Assembly (NCBI GenBank): GCA_964477205.1
Contig: CAYZDE010000005.1
Span: 1 to 37,857 of the forward strand
Reading direction: 5' to 3'
DNA length: 37,857 nt
From: UBA93 sp964477205
GTDB taxonomy: Archaea > Micrarchaeota > Micrarchaeia > Norongarragalinales > Norongarragalinaceae
Each line of letters opens with the position of its first letter. The first letter of the stretch is position 1. The position numbers and the translations under genes are program-made. The notes beneath the pieces are model-generated. The model was not told where the DNA came from. It did not search any database and worked only from the letters and a program-made list of their open reading frames with translations. Shown here in pieces: positions 17,196 through 24,864 of the stretch.

Positions 17196-19085
17196 ATGAA
17201 GAAGCTAGTATTATTCTTATTACTCGCGAGTGTTTGCCTAAGCGCGCTCACGACCCTGCAGGTCCCGGCCGTGGATTCGAGCGGTAACGGGATGATTACC
17301 TCATTCGAGGCGCGAGTTGTACCCGGTAGCGGCGGAGTGTTCATTGACGTGGAGCCGTACATTAGCGTTGACACGCAGGAGAGCGCGCGCACTGCCGTGC
17401 GCGTTGCCGCGGCGAAGGCGGGAATGGACTATTCAAAGTACGATATGCTGTACAAGATTACCGCTGACGCGGAGATAGTGGACGGGCCGAGCGGCGGCGC
17501 CGCACTAACGCTCTTGGCGTACGCTGAGTTCATCGGCGAAGAGCCTAGGGGTGACTTGGCAACCACGGGCACCATCGAGCGCGATGGCAGCATAGGCAAG
17601 GTCAGCGGGGTGGCGGACAAGCTGGATGCTGTTAACGGCGCAGGGCTCAACTTGTTCATCGTGCCAGCCGGGCAGTCCAAGCAAGGCGGCGTGGACTTAG
17701 CCGCGCTAGCTTGGAGTGAGTTCGGGTTGCAAGTCGTCGAGGCGCGCTCGCTTAACGAGCTCGTTGATTATGCCTACTCACCGGAAGGGAGTGAAGTGAA
17801 TGCTTCGCTGTTTATTATTCCACCTTTGAGCGTTCGCGCAATCGAGCCTTCGAATGCAACTGAATTAATGAAGAGTATAGTGGTTCAAACGCAGGACTCG
17901 TTGGAAGCGGATTTAGCTGGTTTGGATTCCGAGGTATTAGTCGAGGAGGTGTCGGTCGCGTTGAATGACTCGCGTTACCTACTCGAACAAGGCTATTATT
18001 ATTCCGCGGCTAACACAGCGTTCCTCGCCCGCGTTGGCGTGGACGCTTTCGAGCTCGCGGCTTCGAACATTACGAAGCCTGAGTTCGAGTTGATGCTCGA
18101 CGATTTAGAGGATGAATTAAACGCGTTTCAAGCCGCGCCCAAGACCGTGGAGAATTGGGAGTGGGTTGCCGGCGCTGAGGCTCGCCGCGAGTGGGCTTTG
18201 ATGAAGCTCGACGACTTGCGCGGCGACTTTATTTTGAAGGGAGTCACTTCAATGGCCGAGGATTACGCTTCGGCAATTAACTGGTTGAAAGCCGCGAATG
18301 ACTTTAATAATGCCGCCAAGTCGATTGGCGGAGTTGAATTCAACGAGTTCCTCATGCGGAAACTCGCAGAGGAAGCCTTGGCGGATGCGAACGCGGTTGG
18401 TGATACGCTGCCGGCCGGCGTGGACTCGGAAATCGATTGGCATTTGGACGCGGCGCGAGAGGAGTTCTCTAACGGAGAGTATTTAGCGAGCGTGTTCGAC
18501 TCTTGTTTCGTTACCTCGTTCGATAAGGCGGAGGGCTTTGTTACCGGGGCAATAGGCGATGATTTCGGGGCTTTGTCGCCCGACTACGATTCCTTCGAGG
18601 AAATCAAGGGCTCGCTGTGGCCCGAGTTGTATTATTCTCACGCTTTGTATGACGTGCAGGAGGCGAACCGCACGGGCGAGTTCGCTTACTCGATGACCGC
18701 GGTGAAGCTGCGCGTGCTTGCGGAGTGCCTTAAGCTTAAGGGCAAGGGCGTTGCCGTTGCAATTGCGTTGGAAGCTCCTTCGCCGAGCCCAGAGCCGTCG
18801 CTGTCCGTTGCGGTTTCAACTGTTTCATCCAGGCCTTTGGATTGGGGCAAGTGGCTGGGAATCGGTGCTTTAGCCGCCGCAGTCATCGCCGCCTCCTTGA
18901 TCTTAATCGCGTTGCGAGCGCATTACTCCGGCTCTAAGGAATTGTCGAATGAGGAGCGGCTGCGTTGCTTGGATGACTTGTTATTACGAGGGAAGCTGAG
19001 TGAGCGCACTTACGAACGCCTACGCAAGAAATATAAATGCGTTAAGCCAAGTAAAAAAGTTAAGCGAAAGCGCTCGAAAAGGTGA
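17196..19085 (+). CDS. Membrane-anchored extracellular Lon-type (S16) serine protease without ATPase
   Basis: A 629-aa protein with an N-terminal signal peptide (MKKLVLFLLLASVCLSA) and a Lon proteolytic domain in residues 20-200. The Ser/Lys dyad is Ser99 in DGPSGGAA and Lys142 in GKVSGVADKLDA. The 43-residue spacing equals that of E. coli Lon (Ser679/Lys722, from memory). There is no Walker A/B or AAA+ module, so it is not LonB; it resembles the predicted archaeal exported S16 peptidases (COG1750-type). Residues 200-530 are helical and unknown. A transmembrane segment at about 553-573 leads to a basic cytoplasmic tail with a short SHOCT-like helix pair (LRCLDDLLLRGKLSERTYERLRKK). It would cleave unfolded or exported proteins outside the cell without ATP. 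Its neighbours are large exported proteins, which makes them candidate substrates (inference). Confidence 0.88.
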   Translation: MKKLVLFLLLASVCLSALTTLQVPAVDSSGNGMITSFEARVVPGSGGVFIDVEPYISVDTQESARTAVRVAAAKAGMDYSKYDMLYKITADAEIVDGPSGGAALTLLAYAEFIGEEPRGDLATTGTIERDGSIGKVSGVADKLDAVNGAGLNLFIVPAGQSKQGGVDLAALAWSEFGLQVVEARSLNELVDYAYSPEGSEVNASLFIIPPLSVRAIEPSNATELMKSIVVQTQDSLEADLAGLDSEVLVEEVSVALNDSRYLLEQGYYYSAANTAFLARVGVDAFELAASNITKPEFELMLDDLEDELNAFQAAPKTVENWEWVAGAEARREWALMKLDDLRGDFILKGVTSMAEDYASAINWLKAANDFNNAAKSIGGVEFNEFLMRKLAEEALADANAVGDTLPAGVDSEIDWHLDAAREEFSNGEYLASVFDSCFVTSFDKAEGFVTGAIGDDFGALSPDYDSFEEIKGSLWPELYYSHALYDVQEANRTGEFAYSMTAVKLRVLAECLKLKGKGVAVAIALEAPSPSPEPSLSVAVSTVSSRPLDWGKWLGIGALAAAVIAASLILIALRAHYSGSKELSNEERLRCLDDLLLRGKLSERTYERLRKKYKCVKPSKKVKRKRSKR

Positions 19086-19096
19086 CCAATGAAAAA

Positions 19097-19180
19097 ATGT
19101 CGGACGTACTCTACTTAGTATTTGCCGGGTTAATACTCGCGTCATTCCTGCACTTCTTTACTATGAGCAAGCATCCTTAG
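19097..19180 (+). CDS. 27-aa single-helix membrane microprotein (candidate)
   Basis: A short frame encoding MSDVLYLVFAGLILASFL followed by HFFTMSKHP. It is one hydrophobic helix with an acidic N-terminus and a basic C-terminus, so N-out/C-in topology is likely. GGTGACC at 19081-19087, overlapping the stop of the S16 protease gene, is a good Shine-Dalgarno with 9-nt spacing. Its TAG stop overlaps the TAA stop of the convergent thioredoxin reductase gene (TTAG), which matches the overlapping-stop pattern at most convergent junctions in this window. It could be a subunit or regulator of the membrane protease just upstream; no known family is recognised. Confidence 0.5.
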   Translation: MSDVLYLVFAGLILASFLHFFTMSKHP

Positions 19181-20094
19181 TTTTTCTTCTTCAAGTAATT
19201 GATTGCACTGGTAGCCGATAGTGCGCCTTGTGCGGTAGCCGTAACGATTTGCTTGAATGCGCCGGTTACGTCCCCGGCAGCGTACGCGCCCGGGACGCTG
19301 GTCGAGCAGTCGTGCAAGTTTACTTTCACGTTGCCCTTTTCGTCCAATTCAATGCCCAATCCTAGCGCGAGCTCCGAAGCGGGCTTCACGCCCACGTTAA
19401 TGAAGATGCCTTCCACTTGAATGTCTTTCTTCTCCTTGGATTCAACGTTCGCTACGCTTAAAGCATTAACGAACTTATCGCCTTTGATTTCAATCGGCAC
19501 GGAGTTGAACACTATTTCAATTTTTTCATTCGCCTTCACTTGCTCAACGAGTGCTGCTTCCGCGCGGAACTCGTTGCGCCTGTGCACGAGGTACACTCTC
19601 GAGCATATATCCGCCAGGAATAACGCTGCCGTTAGCGCGGTGTTACCCCCTCCGATTATTGCCGTTGTCTTCCCTGAGAACAAGGGTCCGTCGCAAGTCG
19701 CGCAATAAGAAACGCCCTTGCCGGTGAATTCCTTTTCGCCCTTCGTGCCGAGGGTCCTATGTTCGGCGCCTGTTCCGATTATGATTGCCGAGCCTTCGTG
19801 CGTTGAGCCGTCTGCGCATTCCACCTTGAAAGCGCCGCTTTCCTTGGCTAACTTCATTACTTCCTTTTCAATGACTTCGACCTTCAGTGCCTTCACTTGC
19901 GAAGCCATTTTTTTGGATAAATCTTGCCCCGTTATTTTATCAAAGCCCGGGTAATTCTCTATGACCGTAGTGGCGTTCATGTAGCCGCCGAGTTGAACGC
20001 TCTCGAAGAGCTTGACGCTTGAGCCCCTCCTAGCCGCGTAAATAGCGGCGGTTAATCCCGCCGGGCCTCCCCCGATTATTAGTAAGTCAATCAC
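19177..20094 (-). CDS. trxB: Thioredoxin reductase
   Basis: NADPH- and FAD-dependent flavoprotein that reduces thioredoxin-like proteins; cytosolic. The 305-aa length is standard. Domains in order: FAD-binding GGGPAGLTAA (residues 8-17), the redox-active SYCATCDGPLF motif (C-A-T-C) near residues 132-142, the NADPH-binding GGGNTALTAALFLA, and the C-terminal FAD motif GAYAAGDVTG followed by QIVTATAQGA. The start is a GTG that overlaps the stop of the RIO1 gene (GTGA), so the two are translationally coupled. The membrane-tethered thioredoxin-like protein at 22922 is a possible partner, although it faces outside and would need electron relay across the membrane. Its 3' end meets the microprotein in a 4-nt overlap. 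Confidence 0.96.
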   Translation of the reverse strand: MIDLLIIGGGPAGLTAAIYAARRGSSVKLFESVQLGGYMNATTVIENYPGFDKITGQDLSKKMASQVKALKVEVIEKEVMKLAKESGAFKVECADGSTHEGSAIIIGTGAEHRTLGTKGEKEFTGKGVSYCATCDGPLFSGKTTAIIGGGNTALTAALFLADICSRVYLVHRRNEFRAEAALVEQVKANEKIEIVFNSVPIEIKGDKFVNALSVANVESKEKKDIQVEGIFINVGVKPASELALGLGIELDEKGNVKVNLHDCSTSVPGAYAAGDVTGAFKQIVTATAQGALSATSAINYLKKKN

Positions 20095-20837
20095 TTTGTT
20101 ATCAACTCCAATACTTTCTCTTCCGAATCATTTACGCCTAGGCGCTTGAAGTATTTTACTATGTTGTGAACGTCCTTTTTTAGGAATTCGCTTGCGCGCG
20201 GGTGCTTTACTGACACGGCTTGCCCCCAATCGATTAGCCATGGCTCGCCCTCGTGTATTATCACGTTGAATGCGCTCAAGTCCGCGTGCACGAGCCCGGC
20301 TTTCTTGTAAGTTTTACGCGTTTCCTTGATTATCGAGTTGAAAGTCTTTTGCGGGTCTTCGAGGATTACTTCGGAGAGGAGTGCGCTTTGCACGCCGTCC
20401 ACTCCCAGGAATTCCATTGTTATTACATTATCCTTGCGGCGGTACGGCTCGGGAACGCGCACGCCCGCGGAGCGGCAGGCTTTGAGGTTCGCGAACTCCT
20501 TGCTTGCCCACAGCTTGACTAGGGGCCGCCTTCGGCGGCTCGGCCTATAAAACCGCGGGTCGCCTTGTACGTAATCGAACATCTTGTAAAAGCTGGATGT
20601 TTCGTACTTGAATACCTTCACGGCTTTGAAGCCGTTGTTGGAGGAAGCGCGGAATAGTATTGCTTCTTTTCCCCCGGAAACCGGGTAGTCAAGGGAGGAT
20701 ATTTCGTGAGTGTTCAATAAGTTTACGAGCACTTGCACGGTTTGGTCGTCGAATACGCGCTCAGCTATCTTCGTCGCTTCCTTGAACGGCTTGTCCTCGC
20801 GCTTGGGGCGCTTTCTCTTTGATTGCTTCATCGCCAT
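20091..20837 (-). CDS. rio1: RIO1-family atypical serine kinase/ATPase
   Basis: RIO1 acts in late maturation of the small ribosomal subunit in archaea and eukaryotes. Numbered from the first possible codon (TTG at 20846), the ATP loop is SGGKEA at 57-62, followed by AVKVFKYETSSF (75-86), the Y-x-x-G-D-P-R-F motif typical of RIO1 (92-99), catalytic HADLSAFN at 187-194 (Asp189), and metal-binding Asp206 in IDWGQAVSVKHP. The last block fits RIO1 better than RIO2. I favour the ATG at 20837: AAGG lies upstream at suitable spacing, and a minus-strand TATA-like box at 20862-20875 would place transcription start downstream of the TTG. The short basic N-terminus (KQSKRKRPKRE) may bind rRNA. It is co-transcribed with trxB. 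Confidence 0.93.
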   Translation of the reverse strand: MAMKQSKRKRPKREDKPFKEATKIAERVFDDQTVQVLVNLLNTHEISSLDYPVSGGKEAILFRASSNNGFKAVKVFKYETSSFYKMFDYVQGDPRFYRPSRRRRPLVKLWASKEFANLKACRSAGVRVPEPYRRKDNVITMEFLGVDGVQSALLSEVILEDPQKTFNSIIKETRKTYKKAGLVHADLSAFNVIIHEGEPWLIDWGQAVSVKHPRASEFLKKDVHNIVKYFKRLGVNDSEEKVLELITK

Positions 20838-20846
20838 TTCAGACAA

Positions 20847-20880
20847 CCTTATTTAATGCGGTATTAGTTAAATTCTCGTA
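20847..20880. promoter_or_regulatory. Compact divergent promoter between RIO1 and the first GT2 gene
   Basis: Within this gap TTATTTAATG (20849-20858) sits about 27 nt before the plus-strand ATG at 20881, suggesting a leaderless transcript. On the minus strand GAATTTAACT (near 20875-20866) sits about 30 nt before the ATG at 20837. The two boxes are so close that the genes may compete for TBP/TFB. Confidence 0.5.
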
Positions 20881-21609
20881 ATGGTTAAGAAGCCCGCTAA
20901 GGTCAGCATTATAGTCCCGACTTTGAATGAGGAGAAGCGCATTCAAGGTGAAGTCGCCCACTTGAAGCGAGTTGCCCGATATGAAGCCGAGGTAGTCGTT
21001 GCGGACGGAGCGAGTACGGACCGCACTGTTGCACTCGCAAGGAAGGCTGGAGCGCGGGTGGTGCAGGAGGTTAAGGACCCGAAGCACCGCACGACCATCG
21101 GTGCGGGCAGGAACGCTGGAGCGCGCGCGGCGAAAGGGGATATTTACTTGTTCGTGGACGCGGACACGCAGCCTGAACCCGCTTTTTACAAGGAAATGCT
21201 GGCGGCGTTCGAGGACGAGCGCGTTGTGTGCGTTGGATGCAAGATAATGCCGCGTAACCTAGGGTTTATGGACCAAGTATTATTCGAGTTATTGAACCTC
21301 CTCATTTTCCTCAGTGTTTTCTTCAAGCGCCCTGCAATAGCCGGGCCTTGCGTTGCCTACCGTAAGAGTGCTTTCGAAGCCGTCGGAGGGTTCGACGAGG
21401 AAATGGAGGCGAGCGAGGACCAGGACTTGTGCATTCGAGCCGCCAAGTTCGGGCGCGTTGCGTACTTGAAGCGCGTTCAAGCAACGACTTCAAGCCGCCG
21501 GTTGAAGAAAATGGGTTGGTTCGGCTTGGCTTTGGATTGGGGCAAGACCACGCTTTACTTTGTTTACGGCAGGAAGAACGAGCGTTACACGATAGTCAGG
21601 GAGGTTTAG
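20881..21609 (+). CDS. Family 2 glycosyltransferase
   Basis: A 242-aa GT-A fold enzyme that transfers a sugar from a nucleotide- or lipid-linked donor. It starts with the typical VSIIVPTLNEEKRI strand, then VVADGASTDRT, the metal-binding D-A-D in FVDADTQPEP, and the acceptor/base motif GGFDEEMEASEDQDLC. A short hydrophobic segment (LLNLLIFLSVFF) near residues 138-149 may associate with the membrane. The substrate cannot be read from the sequence. The start is ATG, with a promoter box about 27 nt upstream and no Shine-Dalgarno, so it is probably leaderless. It heads a three-gene operon with a second GT2 and a thioredoxin-like protein; a role in surface glycan assembly is inferred. Confidence 0.9.
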   Translation: MVKKPAKVSIIVPTLNEEKRIQGEVAHLKRVARYEAEVVVADGASTDRTVALARKAGARVVQEVKDPKHRTTIGAGRNAGARAAKGDIYLFVDADTQPEPAFYKEMLAAFEDERVVCVGCKIMPRNLGFMDQVLFELLNLLIFLSVFFKRPAIAGPCVAYRKSAFEAVGGFDEEMEASEDQDLCIRAAKFGRVAYLKRVQATTSSRRLKKMGWFGLALDWGKTTLYFVYGRKNERYTIVREV

Positions 21610-21614
21610 TTGGT

Positions 21615-22928
21615 TTGGGAAAAGTAAGCCAGCCCGAGCACAAGGAATTCTTTTGGCTAGTTTCTGCACTCTTGCTGTCCCTTGGAATCCTAGGGTTAAT
21701 TTTTGCAATAGTCCCGTTCATAATAATCTTCATTTTTTCGAGTTTCATCTTCATTTTCATAGCCGTAGTTTACTTATTGGAGTTTTGGGATAGTAAGCCC
21801 GAGAAACTCTTGAAGCGCCGGCCGGGAGTAAGCGTTATAGTGTCCGCGTTCAACAGCTCGCAAACAATCGAGCGCTCGCTTGACTCGATACTGGCGATGG
21901 ATTACCCGAAGAAAGTTCCGGTTTTCGTTGTCGAAGACGCCAGCACGGACGACACTTTCACGAAGCTCAAGAAGTACTCGAAGCGAATCACGATAATCCG
22001 CAATAAGGAGAACCAGGGCAAAGCGGCTTCCATTAACCAGGCGCTAAAGCGCATTAAGACGGATTACGTTGCTTGCATTGACTCGGACACCTTCCCGAAT
22101 AAGAACGCGCTTGAGAAAATGATGCCTCACTTCACTGCGCGCAATGTGGGCGCGGTAATCGCATTGATTTGCGTTGACAAGGCGCGTAATTTCGTGCAGA
22201 AGATACAGCAAGTCGAGTACTATGTTTCATTCGGCTTCTGGCACACCGCGCTCGCCCAACTAGACAGCCTCTTGGTGACCCCGGGCCCGATGAGCGTTTA
22301 CTCAATGGAGGCATTGCGAAAGGTCGGCGGGTTCGACGAAGGCAATATCACGGAGGACATGGAAATCGCGCTGCACTTACAGTCCGAAGGCTACCGCATC
22401 AAGTGCACGACCGACGCGAAGGTGTACACCGAGGTTCCGGACTCGTGGCGCAAGCTGTACAAGCAACGCTTGCGTTGGCTGCGCGGCAAGATTTTCAACG
22501 GGTGGACTTACTCCGGCATGCTCTTCAACGCGAAGCACGGCGACTTCGGCAAGTTCGCCTACCCTGCCTCGTTCGTTAACGAGTTACTAGGCGTCGTGGT
22601 GGTAACGCGGGTGCTATTATTGTACGCGACTAAGTCGTTCAACGTGTTCCTCGGCGCGATAGGCCTCGCGGCCGTGGACGCTTCCCTGCTTTACGACTTA
22701 AGCATTTACTCTAATTCGGTGTTGAACTCGTCTTTCTTGTTCTTCGTTTTCACGCTTTTGTTGTGGGCTTACATCGTAATCGTGAGCTTCAAGCTCGCTA
22801 ACGAAAAGATTCACTGGGCGCACGTGCCCGCGGCAATAGCGTACATGGCTTTCTACGCCATGTTCATATCTCTAGTTTACTTCTCTAGCATACTGCACGA
22901 GGCAGTGGGGGCTGAAAGGAAATGGTGA
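21615..22928 (+). CDS. Membrane-embedded processive-type family 2 glycosyltransferase
   Basis: A 437-aa protein of the cellulose/chitin/poly-GlcNAc synthase type. Two N-terminal membrane segments (LVSALLLSLGILGLIF and IIIFIFSSFIFIFIAVVY) precede the catalytic domain with VSVIVSAFNSSQTI, D-A-S-T-D-D, the D-S-D metal motif (CIDSDT), the T-E-D catalytic motif (NITEDMEIAL) and the Q-x-x-R-W motif (KQRLRWLRG). Three or four C-terminal membrane helices follow. This set is typical of processive synthases that extrude a polymer, though dolichol-type non-processive relatives exist. The frame is open back to 21429, but that part overlaps the upstream gene. I choose the TTG at 21615, with GGAGG about 10 nt upstream. 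It ends 7 nt into the next gene, so the operon is coupled. Confidence 0.88.
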   Translation: MGKVSQPEHKEFFWLVSALLLSLGILGLIFAIVPFIIIFIFSSFIFIFIAVVYLLEFWDSKPEKLLKRRPGVSVIVSAFNSSQTIERSLDSILAMDYPKKVPVFVVEDASTDDTFTKLKKYSKRITIIRNKENQGKAASINQALKRIKTDYVACIDSDTFPNKNALEKMMPHFTARNVGAVIALICVDKARNFVQKIQQVEYYVSFGFWHTALAQLDSLLVTPGPMSVYSMEALRKVGGFDEGNITEDMEIALHLQSEGYRIKCTTDAKVYTEVPDSWRKLYKQRLRWLRGKIFNGWTYSGMLFNAKHGDFGKFAYPASFVNELLGVVVVTRVLLLYATKSFNVFLGAIGLAAVDASLLYDLSIYSNSVLNSSFLFFVFTLLLWAYIVIVSFKLANEKIHWAHVPAAIAYMAFYAMFISLVYFSSILHEAVGAERKW

Positions 22929-23563
22929 AAAGCGTTTATGTTAAGGCACTCGCGATAACCTTGCTGTTGTTCGCGGGGAACTTCATGGTAATCAAGTACT
23001 TGGATGACTCGCGCGGAAACGAGCTACGCGCGCAGCTCTACTCTATTCAAGAGGACATGCAGTCCTCCCGCGTTCTGTTGCTTTACTCCCAGTCGCGGAA
23101 CGATTCGGCTTCATTGTGCCCGCTGCTAGCGAATCAAACGAACCAGCAAGTCGCTGAATTGTACGAGTTGTACGGTGAGTTGACTGTTGCGGAGGAAGCC
23201 CATGTTTTCGCGGATACGGGGCCGATTAAGCGCGTTTTCATACTAACGAACGCCGAGCTCCTCCTTTACCTGCGCCAAATGGAATCCGTGTGCGGCTATT
23301 CCCTAGTCGAGCCCGTGCTCTACTTTTACCCGGACGGGGCGGATTGTCTCGAGTGCCGAGCGCAAGCAAAGATACTCAATTCGCTAACACAGGAGTGCCC
23401 CGGGGTGCGCGTGTTCGCCTTCCCGTCGAACTCGGATTTGCCGGTAATTCAGGCGATTACCGAGGAGTACGGCATAACCGTGAACCCGTCGGTGGTAATA
23501 AACGAAAAGGTTTACCCTGGAGTTTCCACGCGCGAAGAGTTACTCGGCTTGGTTTCTTGTTGA
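22922..23563 (+). CDS. Membrane-tethered thioredoxin-like protein
   Basis: A 213-aa protein with an uncleaved N-terminal anchor (residues 8-25) and an extracytoplasmic region. The C-terminal 80 residues have a thioredoxin fold pattern: strand VLYFYPDGAD, redox motif C142-L-E-C145, a helix, strand VRVFAFP, and the cis-Pro loop at Pro189 in GITVNPSVVINEKVYPG. Extra Cys at 66, 124, 159 and 213 may form structural disulfides. Known relatives act in disulfide formation or reduction outside the cell. It overlaps the preceding GT2 by 7 nt. The Cys-containing surface proteins encoded nearby are plausible clients (inference). Its TGA stop is completed by the first two bases of the 69-nt tandem repeat. 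Confidence 0.8.
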   Translation: MVKSVYVKALAITLLLFAGNFMVIKYLDDSRGNELRAQLYSIQEDMQSSRVLLLYSQSRNDSASLCPLLANQTNQQVAELYELYGELTVAEEAHVFADTGPIKRVFILTNAELLLYLRQMESVCGYSLVEPVLYFYPDGADCLECRAQAKILNSLTQECPGVRVFAFPSNSDLPVIQAITEEYGITVNPSVVINEKVYPGVSTREELLGLVSC

Positions 23564-23699
23564 GCGGTTCGCGAATGAACCGCGAGAGCTGCGAACCGCA
23601 ACTTTCGCGACCCGTTCGGTTCGCTCAATCGAGCGGTTCGCGAATGAACCGCGAGAGCTGCGAACCGCAACTTTCGCGACCCGTTCGGTTCGCTCAATC
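23562..23699. repeat. Perfect 2 x 69-nt tandem repeat filling a convergent gene junction
   Basis: Copies 23562-23630 and 23631-23699 are identical over all 69 bases, and the periodicity stops exactly at those limits. Each copy contains GCGGTTCGC (+2 from its start) and its exact complement GCGAACCGC 27 bases further on, plus CGGTTCGC nearer the end and an outer GAGCG/CGCTC pair, so it can fold into alternative hairpins on either strand. One possible hairpin is a 7-bp stem with a 6-nt loop at 23564-23583. The array supplies the last two bases of the TGA stops of both flanking convergent genes. It has no spacer, so it is not a CRISPR. It may be a mobile miniature element and could act as a bidirectional terminator. 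Confidence 0.93.
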
Positions 23700-24864
23700 A
23701 GGCCTTGCGCGCGAGTTCGCTTTCGTACGCTTCCATTAGCAAGTCCACGCTCGCTTGCACGCTTTTTTCCTTGGCTTTGCTGCGGGCGTGGCGCGACCAC
23801 GCGTCGCGTTCGCTTCCCGGCGCTTTGAGCACGCGTAATAAGTTTTCAGCGCAGTCCTCCGGGTTGTCGGCTTCGAATAGGAATCCATTGTACCCTTCGT
23901 CGATGGCTTCAGGTATCGCCAGGGAGTCCGCGCCTACCACGGGTTTGCCGCAGCCCATTGCCTCGTACAATGCTAGGCATTGCGTTTCGAAGGTTGACGC
24001 GGTTGTGAATACGTCGCAAGCCGCGTAGTATTCGGGTAGTTCTTCATCCGGGACGAATCCTTCGAATCGGATTTGCTCTTTTGAGAGGCCTAACTCGTCC
24101 GCGAGCTTTTCGCAGCGAGTCTTCGCCGGGCCCTTTCCCGTAATCAAAAAGAACGCGTTTTTTTCTTCTTCGAGCACGCGGCTAATCGAGCGAATTACCA
24201 CGTCGATGTTCTTCTCGAAGCCCATGCGCCCGGCAACGAGCACTATCTTCTTTTCTTTTAGCCCGAGTTTCTTGCGAACGCGCTCGCCGCTGACCAATGG
24301 GTTGAAGCGCGAGGAGTCGATGCCGTTCGGTACGGTAGTAACGCGTTTTATTCCCTGCTTGACTAGTTCGCGCTTAATCGTGTTCGAAGGGGCGATTACC
24401 AAGTCGAACGGCGTATAGAACAGCGTGATTGCCTTCCACGCTGCTTTTGACAAGAGTTTTTGCCCGGTCGCGCTTTTCGTCACGTACTTCGCGGCTTGCG
24501 GGACCATGGTGTGAAAAGTGCCTATGAGCGGCAGCTTGCGGTATTTTGCCGCGGTTATCGCGGCAATGCCCATTGAAGCGATGGCGTGGGAGTGAATAAC
24601 ATCGATCTTCGCCTCCTTCACTTGCTTGAGCGCGGTTGGGATTGGGAACAATGCGACCTTGTATTGTGGGTAAGACGGTAGGCTCATTCCCGAGTGCACG
24701 AAAACGTCGTTCTCTTCATTATTGTGCTTCTCGTGCGTTGTTCCGGAAGCGAACACGAATACTTTGTTGCCGCGCGCTTCCAGCTCGCCTTTTTGCAATA
24801 ACATCGAGTTGACTACCCCGTCCACGTTCGGCAGCCAAGTGTCCGTGAAGAAAGCTATGTTCAC
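23698..24864 (-). CDS. Family 4 (GT-B) glycosyltransferase
   Basis: A 388-aa retaining glycosyltransferase of the GT4 family. The N-terminal domain begins IAFFTDTWLPNVDGVVNS, with DVIHSHAIASMGI and PLIGTFHTMVP. The C-terminal domain begins near VAGRMGFEKNIDVVI and carries the nucleotide-sugar E-x7-E motif in FETQCLALYEAMGCGKPVVG. The pattern resembles enzymes that glycosylate diacylglycerol or phosphatidylinositol-type lipids, but the acceptor cannot be assigned. The start is GTG, overlapping the serS stop (GTGA), so it is the last gene of the translin-unknown-serS-GT4 operon. The TGA stop is completed by the terminal TC of the 69-nt repeat array. Confidence 0.93.
   Translation of the reverse strand: MNIAFFTDTWLPNVDGVVNSMLLQKGELEARGNKVFVFASGTTHEKHNNEENDVFVHSGMSLPSYPQYKVALFPIPTALKQVKEAKIDVIHSHAIASMGIAAITAAKYRKLPLIGTFHTMVPQAAKYVTKSATGQKLLSKAAWKAITLFYTPFDLVIAPSNTIKRELVKQGIKRVTTVPNGIDSSRFNPLVSGERVRKKLGLKEKKIVLVAGRMGFEKNIDVVIRSISRVLEEEKNAFFLITGKGPAKTRCEKLADELGLSKEQIRFEGFVPDEELPEYYAACDVFTTASTFETQCLALYEAMGCGKPVVGADSLAIPEAIDEGYNGFLFEADNPEDCAENLLRVLKAPGSERDAWSRHARSKAKEKSVQASVDLLMEAYESELARKA

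Noticed and set aside
21429..21614. N-terminal extension of the second GT2
   Set aside because: It lies wholly within the coding part of the first GT2 in another frame and is not membrane- or GT-like.
23562..23699. CRISPR array or tRNA-like gene
   Set aside because: The units are directly adjacent with no spacers. The hairpins do not form a D-arm, anticodon arm and T-arm of tRNA geometry.
23290..23739. Open frame across the 69-nt tandem repeats giving a repeated peptide
   Set aside because: The unit length is a multiple of three, so frames stay open by chance. The frame also overlaps both real genes.
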